A stretch of 11,478 nucleotides of DNA from Clostridia bacterium (GTDB lineage Bacteria > Bacillota_A > Clostridia > Oscillospirales > Acutalibacteraceae). Positions 1 through 6,202 of this stretch are shown here, in pieces (the stretch's first letter is position 1; each line of letters opens with the position of its first letter). Made by a program: the position numbers and the translations under genes. The stretch covers positions 1 to 11,478 of the forward strand of contig JAFPAK010000035.1 in NCBI GenBank assembly GCA_017390825.1. The letters are read 5' to 3'. The notes under the pieces are model-generated. The model searched no databases and was not told the DNA's origin. It saw nothing but the letters and a program-made list of their open reading frames with translations.

Positions 1-167
1 GAATATATGAGCAATATAATCCACAGCGGATAAGAAACATAAAATACACTTGCACAAGAACACACAGGAAAAACAACCACATAAAAAATATCGATAATGG
101 CACTTACTATTGCTATAAGTCCAATGCCAACCAGTAATATCAAATCTAGTTTATGTATTTTTTTCAT
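1..167 (-). CDS. Small or N-terminal part of an unrecognised membrane protein (partial)
   Basis: An open frame runs from an ATG at 167 leftward off the window, giving 55 codons with no stop. The product starts with a short basic segment (MKKIHK), followed by a long hydrophobic stretch (about residues 8-34, rich in I, L, V and F), two cysteines close together (about 36-38) and the beginning of a second hydrophobic stretch near residue 46. This is the pattern of an integral membrane protein with at least two membrane segments. The start is supported by a GGAG box 8 nt upstream and a good promoter at 197-225. I do not recognise the family. It is separated from the glycosidase operon by a terminator, so it is a separate transcription unit. 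Confidence 0.55.
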   Translation of the reverse strand, partial: MKKIHKLDLILLVGIGLIAIVSAIIDIFYVVVFPVCSCASVFYVSYPLWIILLIY

Positions 168-196
168 TAATAACACTCCAAAAATGATTTGAATTA

Positions 197-225
197 ATTG
201 TACCACGAAATACGCAATTATTCAA
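197..225 (-). promoter_or_regulatory. Sigma-A promoter for the left-end membrane protein
   Basis: Read on the minus strand, the -35 box is TTGAAT (220-225) and the -10 box is TACAAT (197-202), with a 17-bp spacer. The start of transcription would fall near 190, giving a short leader of about 23 nt before the ATG at 167. It lies just after the terminator of the GH3 gene, as expected for an independent unit. Confidence 0.65.
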
Positions 226-250
226 CATATTTTTCACGGATAAAAACAGC

Positions 251-284
251 AAATCCCCCGAAAGACAGTTGTTTCGGGGGATTT
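251..284 (-). terminator. Rho-independent terminator of the glycosidase operon
   Basis: A perfect 13-bp inverted repeat (arms 251-263 and 272-284, 8-nt loop) with a GC-rich core begins 4 nt after the GH3 stop codon. On the minus strand it is followed by GCTGTTTTTATC, a modest T-run. No gene arrives from the plus strand, so it serves the minus-strand operon. Confidence 0.85.
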
Positions 285-288
285 GTAA

Positions 289-2484
289 TTAAATAAGATT
301 GAATTCTTTATATTCCTCGTGGTAGCTGTGTGGTGCAACGAATGCATGGAACAGACCCTTTTCGGAAACATACTCATCATTAATATTATAATAGCGGAGC
401 ATTGGCTCTGTGATCTCAAATGAAACAGTAACCTTTTCACCTTTTTTGATGAATACCTTTTTAAAGTCCTTCATTTCCTTAACGGGGCGTGATATGAATT
501 TTGCATATCTGTCACGGATATAGAGCTGTACGGTTTCATAAGCATCACGCTCGCCCTTGTTTTCGATATCGACACTTGCGATTATCTTACCGTCAACAGT
601 CATTTCATCGGCTGATAGCCTAAGGTTTGAATACTCAAAATCGGTATATGAAAGACCGTAACCAAACGGATAAAGCGGGGTGTTCCATGTATCAAGATAA
701 CGTAAACCAAACTGATTATTCTTACCGTTGTAATTTGCATGTCCTGTTACAAGATAACTATAGAAAAGCGGAGTCTGACCAGGTTTTCTCGGGAAGCAGA
801 ACGGCAATCTGCCGGACGGCACTTCATCACCGAACAGCATATCAAGTATTGCTCTATGACCCTCTGTTCCGGGATACCATACATCAAGAATTGCTTTTGA
901 AAGTTCTGAAACCTCAGTAAGAGCAAGCGGTCTGCCGTTGAACAGAACAACAATAATATTTTGATTTACTTTATGTATCTCTCGCAGCAGCTCCATCTGC
1001 ACTTCAGGCATGCTTGCCTCTGTTCTCGAGCGTGACTCGCCGAACTGAAGGCTTGACTCACCCATATACATTACAACTGTATCGGCATTCTTTGCTTTTT
1101 CAATTGCTTCGGCAAAATATTTCTCTGGTTCATCATAACATGGATCTTCGGGAACGATATCCGAGAATTCTTCCTTACGAAGTACCGAAGTACCGCGGCA
1201 AATGGTGTTGTTGCCGGTGATATCTTCACGCTCTTTAAGGGCATCAACAAGCGTTACACCCTTATGACGGGTATCAACTACCTTTGACCACTCACTTACA
1301 AGATCGTTCATATGCGTAAACGGTCCGATAAAAGCAATGTTTTCAGTCTTTTTAAGCGGCAATACCTTATCATCGTTCTTAAGCAGAGCGCTGCCCTCAT
1401 AAATTGCTCTTCTTGCAACTGCATTATGAGCCTCATAATCAAGCTTATCGGCAGCCGTTTCATCCATATAGCGGTATGGATCATCAAGCACACCAAGCTT
1501 GTTTTTAAGCTCAAGAATACGCATTACGCAGGCATCTACTTGCTCGATAGTAATAAGCCCTTGATCCAACGCTTTTTTGATATAAAGAGAATATACTTCA
1601 TCCATCATATCAATATCTACTTGGCTTTCAATACAAAGCTGTGCGTTTTCAGCCTCGCTGTTACAGCCTCCCTCATGATAACTGTAAAGAGCAGAAGCAT
1701 AGTCTGTAATAACAACACCGTCAAATCCCCACTCGTTACGAAGTATATCAACATTTGTGTGATGATTAATAGTAGCGGGAACACCATTTATAGTGTTAAA
1801 CGAGGTCATTATAAGTGCTGCACCTGCATCAACAGCAGCCTTATACGGAGGTAGATATACTCCTCGCAACACACGTTCTGACATATCGGTAGAATTATAA
1901 TCCTTACCGTCATAGGTTGCGCCGTAAGCAGCAAAGTGTTTAACGCATGCAGCAACCGTGTCAAGACTTGAAAGATCATCGCCCTGGTAACCCTCTACCA
2001 TTGCAGCAGCACACATAGATGACAGACAGGGATCTTCGCCGTAGCCCTCGCTGCCTCTGCCCCAACGGGAATCACGGGATATATCAACCATAGGGGAAAA
2101 TGTTACATTAACACCGTGCGCTGCGGCTTCCTTTGCAGAAATGCGTGCAGTTTGCTTGATAAGTTCACGGTTAAATGTACCTGCCATTGCAGGAGATAAA
2201 GGAAAAATAGTATTATATCCGCAAATAATATCCATCATAAAAATAAGCGGAATTTTGCTGTGCTGCAGGTGAAAATCCTGGAGCTTCTTCATGCGCTCAA
2301 TACTGAAAACATTGAGTACCGAACCCATCGTATAAACGATCTCAGGAGTTACCCATTCCATTCCGACATTTCCTGTAACCGCACCGACAGTTCCGAACAT
2401 AGGTGCGCTTCCCTGAAACATCTGACCTACTTTTTCCTGTAATGTCATTGAATCTAACAATTCCTGCAATTTGGCTTTATCCAT
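289..2484 (-). CDS. Glycoside hydrolase family 3, cytoplasmic beta-glucosidase/beta-xylosidase
   Basis: A 731-aa GH3 enzyme removing beta-linked glucose or xylose from the non-reducing end of oligosaccharides by a retaining mechanism. The N-terminal barrel starts with the usual TLQEKVGQM motif (14-22) and contains WGRGSEGYGEDP (141-152), the substrate-binding KHF (182-184) and the nucleophile D261 in GVVITDYAS. The second alpha/beta domain (about 380-565) carries GESRSRTE (482-489); E483 aligns by position with the acid/base of BglX-like enzymes. A fibronectin III-like C-terminal domain (about 645-720) completes the BglX-type layout at normal length. There is no signal peptide, so it should act in the cytoplasm on imported sugars. 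The ATG has GGAGG 7 nt upstream. It is the last gene of the operon, 17 nt after the SDR gene and just before a terminator. Substrate preference cannot be read from the sequence; the GH10 neighbour makes xylo-oligosaccharides plausible. Confidence 0.93.
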   Translation of the reverse strand: MDKAKLQELLDSMTLQEKVGQMFQGSAPMFGTVGAVTGNVGMEWVTPEIVYTMGSVLNVFSIERMKKLQDFHLQHSKIPLIFMMDIICGYNTIFPLSPAMAGTFNRELIKQTARISAKEAAAHGVNVTFSPMVDISRDSRWGRGSEGYGEDPCLSSMCAAAMVEGYQGDDLSSLDTVAACVKHFAAYGATYDGKDYNSTDMSERVLRGVYLPPYKAAVDAGAALIMTSFNTINGVPATINHHTNVDILRNEWGFDGVVITDYASALYSYHEGGCNSEAENAQLCIESQVDIDMMDEVYSLYIKKALDQGLITIEQVDACVMRILELKNKLGVLDDPYRYMDETAADKLDYEAHNAVARRAIYEGSALLKNDDKVLPLKKTENIAFIGPFTHMNDLVSEWSKVVDTRHKGVTLVDALKEREDITGNNTICRGTSVLRKEEFSDIVPEDPCYDEPEKYFAEAIEKAKNADTVVMYMGESSLQFGESRSRTEASMPEVQMELLREIHKVNQNIIVVLFNGRPLALTEVSELSKAILDVWYPGTEGHRAILDMLFGDEVPSGRLPFCFPRKPGQTPLFYSYLVTGHANYNGKNNQFGLRYLDTWNTPLYPFGYGLSYTDFEYSNLRLSADEMTVDGKIIASVDIENKGERDAYETVQLYIRDRYAKFISRPVKEMKDFKKVFIKKGEKVTVSFEITEPMLRYYNINDEYVSEKGLFHAFVAPHSYHEEYKEFNLI

Positions 2485-2501
2485 TAAAATACCTCCACTA
2501 G

Positions 2502-3248
2502 TTACTGAACACTTTTACCTCCGTCGATATAAATGCTCTGCCCTGTTATATATCTTCCGTCCTCTGAACAAAGCAAGCGTACAGTGCCAGCAATATCCTT
2601 CGGCTCGCCGTAGAACCGCAACGGTATTGAATCGGTCACCTTTTTTGCATACTCAGGATCGGACAATGCAACAACATTACGGTCGGTGAAGATTACACCG
2701 GGTGCAACATTGTTAACTGTAATATTATCAGGCGCTAGAATAAGTGACAAAGACTTTGCCATAGTTGTCTGCGCCGATTTTGTGGCGGAATATACAAGCA
2801 TTTCGGGATGCGGTTTTGTTTCCTGAACCGAACCGATAGTGATTATACGACCGCCTCCGCGTTTTTTCATATACGGAACTGCCTGCTGAATAAGCAGCAT
2901 TGACGAAAGCAGATTGCAGTTTACCTGTTTATTAAATTCATCAATAGTTATCTTGTCCCATGTGTTTTTATACTGCACCGATGCGTTAAGCACCAAAAAG
3001 TCAACGCCGCCTATTTTATCTATAAGATCTGCATACTGCTCAGGCTCACATAAATCAGCCTGTACAGTATCACATTTTCCTCCGGCTGCTCTTATTTTAT
3101 CGCACATCTCCTGCGCTTTCTGAATATTAGAAACGCTGTGAATATATACAAATGCACCGTTTATTGCAAGGTCATAAGCAATAGCGCTGCCGATACCTCT
3201 TGAAGAACCGGTAACGAGTGCAGTCTTACCTTCAAAAATCCTCTCCAT
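2502..3248 (-). CDS. Short-chain dehydrogenase/reductase (SDR), probable sugar or sugar-acid oxidoreductase
   Basis: A 248-aa classical SDR, the usual family length. The Rossmann cofactor motif TGSSRGIG spans 13-20. The structural NNAG motif is replaced by LNAS (87-90). The catalytic serine is S140 (TIGS) and the YxxxK pair is Y153/K157. The PG motif after strand 6 is present (P183-G184), and the C-terminus ends in the common YITGQSIYIDGG. The enzyme is a soluble NAD(P)-dependent oxidoreductase resembling FabG, gluconate 5-dehydrogenase and sugar dehydrogenases; substrate is not determinable. I chose ATG 3248 because AGAGG lies 8 nt upstream. An in-frame GTG at 3257 would add three residues but has the same box touching it. 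The gene lies 17 nt from both the GH10 and GH3 genes, so it is co-transcribed and probably handles a sugar released by them. Confidence 0.9.
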   Translation of the reverse strand: MERIFEGKTALVTGSSRGIGSAIAYDLAINGAFVYIHSVSNIQKAQEMCDKIRAAGGKCDTVQADLCEPEQYADLIDKIGGVDFLVLNASVQYKNTWDKITIDEFNKQVNCNLLSSMLLIQQAVPYMKKRGGGRIITIGSVQETKPHPEMLVYSATKSAQTTMAKSLSLILAPDNITVNNVAPGVIFTDRNVVALSDPEYAKKVTDSIPLRFYGEPKDIAGTVRLLCSEDGRYITGQSIYIDGGKSVQ

Positions 3249-3256
3249 ATCCTGCA

Positions 3257-3261
3257 CCTCT
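3257..3261 (-). promoter_or_regulatory. Ribosome binding site that fixes the SDR start at ATG 3248
   Basis: AGAGG on the minus strand, 8 nt before ATG 3248. The alternative GTG codon at 3257-3255 begins at the last base of this box, leaving no spacer, so the GTG start is unlikely. Confidence 0.6.
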
Positions 3262-3265
3262 TATC

Positions 3266-4597
3266 TTAGAATTCAAAATAGAATTCCTGCCAGCCGTTTT
3301 TGGTCAACTTTAAGTTTCTCGTAACTACCTTGTCGCCATGACGGGCAGTTACCTCATATTCACCGTAGAACGCCTTAAAATAGGTGTGATCAGCATTAGC
3401 CTCTATATCAATGTTTGTACGCCATTGCTTGTTGATAAGTTCATCAAGCACCTCGTAAGCCGGCTTCTTAGTAAAGTCTGAACGAACGATACCGCTCTTA
3501 TACTGATCCTCTGACCAGCCTGCGTTGTTTTTGGAAGTAATAGCACAGTTATCGCCCATATTCCAATAGATGATAGACTCCATTGCAGGGTGCGAGAACC
3601 AAATGCTGTAAAGATTTTTAAGTGTTTCTGCCTGCATATCATCATCGTAACCGGGAATGGTTATCTCGGATACTGAAAGCGGGCGCTGAAGCTTACCGTA
3701 TGTATCCATAACATTGTAAAGATGAACAGGATTGTAATATTTCGGAGCAAGATCCTTCATGTTTTCAGGCGTGTTGAAATTATGATACTGCAAACCGATG
3801 ATATCTACCTGTGCACCCTTATTGATAAGATTTTCGGCAAGAAGATAGTAAGGTGAAAGCTCCTGCTTATATTCATCCCATGGGCCGGCAGTTTCGTTAA
3901 GCACAAGCTTCGACTTACGGAAATGATGAGCAGTATGCTCAAATGCCCATTCAGGATACACACCTCTTATCGGCTTTTGATTGCGGTATGAGCCTTCTTT
4001 CTTATGAGGCTCCCAATTATTCATCGGAACAGATGTACACTCATTAACACAGTCGAAAGTGCGGATAACTCCGTCATAACGCTCTGCGATAGCCTTGAGT
4101 CTTCTCTCCCAATAAAGTTTGATCTCCTCATAGTCATCAGGCAACCACTTTGGCAGCATTGCCTGCCAAAAAAGCGGATGACCCTTTACCTCGATATTAT
4201 GCTTTTGACAGAATTCAATTGCTAACTCAGGCGGAATACGGCGATCGATAAATTCTGAATTCTTATCAAAACGCATATGTCCGTCCTGCGGCTCAAAATC
4301 ATTCCAATAAAATGGGATAGTTGCCATGTTAAAAAGACCTTTGAAAAGCTCCTCATACTTGGCATTTTCCTCGTCGGTCTTAAAGCAGCCGAGTTTAAAA
4401 ATGTTACATCCGAACTTAAATTCGCTTGTCTTTTGACGGATCTTCACATCAGCACCTTTTACGGGATTCCCTTCACTATCAACAAAATTGATCTTAAAGT
4501 AGCCCTTACGGTATGCTTCGATGCCGTTATGGATCTTATCCTCCATAAGCTCCTTTTGCTCGGTGAAATTTTTCATTGTAGCATTAATATCCATCAT
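3266..4597 (-). CDS. Divergent glycoside hydrolase family 10 enzyme (endo-xylanase-like), cytoplasmic
   Basis: A 443-aa protein with the GH10 catalytic layout. The acid/base is E186 in FDCVNE (family norm WDVVNE) and the nucleophile is E311 in LSVSEITIP. Other GH10 subsite residues are visible: H140 and W144 in GHPLFWQ, N185, Q270 and H272 in GLQYHNF, and W345 in YWNMGD. A short beta domain precedes the barrel (about 33-66, INFVDSEGNPVKGADVKIRQ, like small carbohydrate-binding or transthyretin-like modules), and another follows it (about 395-443). The segment that normally reads ENxMKW is instead IPFYWNDFEP (94-103), so the glycone cleft is altered. There is no signal peptide, so it should act inside the cell on imported oligosaccharides. 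AGGAG precedes the first ATG by 9 nt; the next codon is also ATG. It is the first gene of a tight trio with SDR and GH3. Family membership is secure, xylanase activity less so. Confidence 0.88.
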   Translation of the reverse strand: MMDINATMKNFTEQKELMEDKIHNGIEAYRKGYFKINFVDSEGNPVKGADVKIRQKTSEFKFGCNIFKLGCFKTDEENAKYEELFKGLFNMATIPFYWNDFEPQDGHMRFDKNSEFIDRRIPPELAIEFCQKHNIEVKGHPLFWQAMLPKWLPDDYEEIKLYWERRLKAIAERYDGVIRTFDCVNECTSVPMNNWEPHKKEGSYRNQKPIRGVYPEWAFEHTAHHFRKSKLVLNETAGPWDEYKQELSPYYLLAENLINKGAQVDIIGLQYHNFNTPENMKDLAPKYYNPVHLYNVMDTYGKLQRPLSVSEITIPGYDDDMQAETLKNLYSIWFSHPAMESIIYWNMGDNCAITSKNNAGWSEDQYKSGIVRSDFTKKPAYEVLDELINKQWRTNIDIEANADHTYFKAFYGEYEVTARHGDKVVTRNLKLTKNGWQEFYFEF

Positions 4598-4624
4598 AAG
4601 TTATTGCTCCTTTCAAAAGCACCA

Positions 4625-4652
4625 ATAACCGCTGAAGAAAATCAGCGGTTAT
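4625..4652. promoter_or_regulatory. Perfect inverted repeat over the expected start of the GH10 operon promoter (candidate operator)
   Basis: Arms ATAACCGCTGA (4625-4635) and TCAGCGGTTAT (4642-4652) are exact reverse complements around a 6-nt centre. The repeat starts directly after the -10 box of the minus-strand promoter at 4653-4681, so the expected start (about 4646) lies inside it. A message beginning there would lack part of the first arm, which favours a protein-binding operator over an RNA hairpin. The other reading, a terminator for the upstream dehydratase gene, is weakened by the poor tail (TGGTGCTTTTG) after the stem. Confidence 0.6.
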
Positions 4653-4681
4653 ATGATACCATATATATGTTGTTTGTGCAA
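4653..4681 (-). promoter_or_regulatory. Promoter of the GH10-SDR-GH3 operon
   Basis: On the minus strand, TTGCAC (-35, 4676-4681) and TATCAT (-10, 4653-4658) are separated by 17 bp. It lies in the 112-nt gap between the dehydratase stop and the GH10 start, so the three glycosidase-operon genes can be transcribed separately from the dehydratase gene; read-through from the latter is also possible because no convincing terminator is present. Confidence 0.6.
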
Positions 4682-4709
4682 GAAAATTTTTGTATAAAAT
4701 CCAAAAAAT

Positions 4710-6053
4710 TCAGCTCCATATTCTGTCGTTAGAGAATTCTTTATTCCATGCATCGGTGGACTCCCAGATACCGGGGATCTGATCATTGACATGAGCTGCG
4801 ATGACTTCCTCGTTAAGATCATCAATACCAAGACCCGGCTTTTCAGGAACCTTGATAAATCCGTTTTCAATGATCGGATTGGGCAGACCCTTAACAATAT
4901 CACTCCACCACGGAACATCGATAGAATGGAATTCAAGTGCAAGACAGTTATGCATAGCGGCAGCGGTATGCACAGCAGCCATACAAGCTATCGGCGACTC
5001 TGCCATATGAACAGCAACTGCAACACCGTTTTCATCAGCGATATCAGAGATCTTCTTAAGTTCAAGCGCACCGCCGCAGGTCAGAATATCGGGATGGATA
5101 ACAGATACACCGCCTGCCTTGATGATCTTCTCGAAATCCTCTTTAAGATAGATATCCTCACCTGTGCAAACGGGGATGGTAGTTGAATTACGAAGTCTGA
5201 CATACTGATCGGTATACATCCACGGAATCATATCCTCGATCCATGCAAGGTTGTACGGCTCCATTCTGCGAGCAAAACGAATACAATCCTCAACACAGAT
5301 ATGGCCGAAATGGTCGATAGCAAGCGGCACTTCATAGCCGATAACCTCACGAACCTCACGCACATAGTTTTCAAGATAATCAAGTCCTTTTTCAGTAAGG
5401 TGAATACCGGTAAATGGATGCGCAGTTGTAACAATGTCATAAGTTTTCTGCGCCTTCATCATATCAGCAGTTACAGAACCGCCCTGAACATTGAGAATGT
5501 GCGGCGCATACTTTTTCATATCATCAATAAAGCCTAAAGGAGCATTCAGCGTGCCGGGCTCATCAAGCAAAAGTCCGATACCAAGATCCATTTTACAGAA
5601 GGTAAAGCCCATATCAAGACGCTTTTTGAGCGCAAGACCCATATCGTGACCTGTGTGCTTGCCATCAACATCAGTGTCACAGTATACACGGACCTCATCA
5701 CGGAATTTACCGCCGAGCAGCTGATACATCGGCACTCCGTATGCCTTGCCCGCAAGATCCCACAAAGCTATTTCAATACCGGAAACACCGCCGCCCTGTC
5801 TGGAAGGTCCGCCGAATTGCTTTATCTTGCGGAATATCTTATCCACATTGCAGGGGTTTTCGCCTAAAATTCTGCTTTTAAGCATTAATGCATAGGTCTT
5901 GCTGGACGCATCACGCACCTCGCCGTAACCTACAAGCCCCTGATTGGTCATAATTTTGATAAGTGTACATCTTTTGGGCGCGCCGTCGATATCCACAAAA
6001 CGCATATCTGTAATACGAAGATCCGACGGATTTGAACAAGTATTAAATGACAT
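4710..6053 (-). CDS. Enolase-superfamily (mandelate racemase type) sugar-acid dehydratase or epimerase
   Basis: A 447-aa enolase-superfamily protein that would abstract a proton alpha to a carboxylate with Mg2+ help; most relatives dehydrate or epimerise sugar acids. The capping domain covers about 1-125, with the typical ALWDLAGKAYGVP (96-108). Mg2+ ligands are D247 (AIDHFGH), E273 (WIEDM) and E299 (TGED). A His-Asp base dyad follows, D322 (IHPD) and H349 (AVHM), and E374 (ALEFH). The spacings 26-26-23-27 equal those of mandelate racemase. The usual second-strand KxK reads K154-M-D156, and about 60 extra residues lie between it and D247. The substrate is unknown and I do not assign a named dehydratase. 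ATG has GGGAG 8 nt upstream. It is transcribed divergently from the AraC gene and precedes the GH10 operon, which suggests an acid derived from plant polysaccharide. Confidence 0.85.
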   Translation of the reverse strand: MSFNTCSNPSDLRITDMRFVDIDGAPKRCTLIKIMTNQGLVGYGEVRDASSKTYALMLKSRILGENPCNVDKIFRKIKQFGGPSRQGGGVSGIEIALWDLAGKAYGVPMYQLLGGKFRDEVRVYCDTDVDGKHTGHDMGLALKKRLDMGFTFCKMDLGIGLLLDEPGTLNAPLGFIDDMKKYAPHILNVQGGSVTADMMKAQKTYDIVTTAHPFTGIHLTEKGLDYLENYVREVREVIGYEVPLAIDHFGHICVEDCIRFARRMEPYNLAWIEDMIPWMYTDQYVRLRNSTTIPVCTGEDIYLKEDFEKIIKAGGVSVIHPDILTCGGALELKKISDIADENGVAVAVHMAESPIACMAAVHTAAAMHNCLALEFHSIDVPWWSDIVKGLPNPIIENGFIKVPEKPGLGIDDLNEEVIAAHVNDQIPGIWESTDAWNKEFSNDRIWS

Positions 6054-6068
6054 AAATATTACTCCCTT

Positions 6069-6080
6069 AACAAATATATT
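6069..6080 (+). repeat. Direct repeat copy 1 (AACAAATATATT) in the divergent control region
   Basis: This 12-mer recurs exactly at 6152-6163, 83 bp away (about eight helical turns). This copy lies 7 bp upstream of the -35 box of the plus-strand (AraC) promoter and within the leader of the dehydratase gene. Directly repeated sites are typical for AraC-family regulators, but AT-richness makes chance possible. Confidence 0.4.
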
Positions 6081-6087
6081 TTTACTC

Positions 6088-6116
6088 TTGACCTTGTAAA
6101 CAACACAAGGTATAAT
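6088..6116 (+). promoter_or_regulatory. Promoter of the AraC-family regulator gene, with an inverted repeat in its spacer
   Basis: TTGACC (6088-6093) and TATAAT (6111-6116) are 17 bp apart, a near-consensus promoter giving a leader of about 80 nt before ATG 6203. The spacer holds an inverted repeat, ACCTTGT (6091-6097), 7-nt centre, ACAAGGT (6105-6111). A protein bound there would sit between the two promoter boxes, so this is a candidate repressor or autoregulation site. Confidence 0.75.
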
Positions 6117-6124
6117 GTGATTAT

Positions 6125-6153
6125 ATTATATCTGTACGCTAAATACAGTTCAA
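6125..6153 (-). promoter_or_regulatory. Promoter of the enolase-superfamily gene, interlocked with the AraC promoter
   Basis: On the minus strand, TTGAAC (-35, 6148-6153) and TATAAT (-10, 6125-6130) have a 17-bp spacer. Its expected start (about 6118) is only a few bases from that of the opposite promoter (about 6123), so polymerase cannot occupy both at once. The spacer holds a shorter inverted repeat, CTGTA (6132-6136), 7-nt centre, TACAG (6144-6148). Confidence 0.75.
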
Positions 6154-6163
6154 CAAATATATT
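6152..6163 (+). repeat. Direct repeat copy 2 (AACAAATATATT), abutting the dehydratase -35 box
   Basis: Exact second copy of the 12-mer at 6069-6080. It overlaps two bases of the -35 box of the minus-strand promoter and extends upstream of it (about -34 to -45 from the expected start), the place where AraC-family activators usually contact polymerase. Confidence 0.4.
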
Positions 6164-6202
6164 AACGGTTTTGCAAACTATTTTACGAATGAGGGATCAC
6201 CC

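Noticed and set aside
1312..1854. 180-codon plus-strand open frame
   Set aside because: Lies wholly antisense to the GH3 gene, has no ribosome binding site and no recognisable domain; the GH3 reading is unambiguous.
3249..3257. GTG start for the SDR, adding three residues
   Set aside because: The only Shine-Dalgarno-like box touches the GTG itself but is 8 nt from ATG 3248.
6168..6178. Short palindrome around TTTGCAAA in the AraC leader
   Set aside because: Only 8 bp and AT-rich; does not fit a catabolite-repression (cre) consensus and has no second copy in the window.
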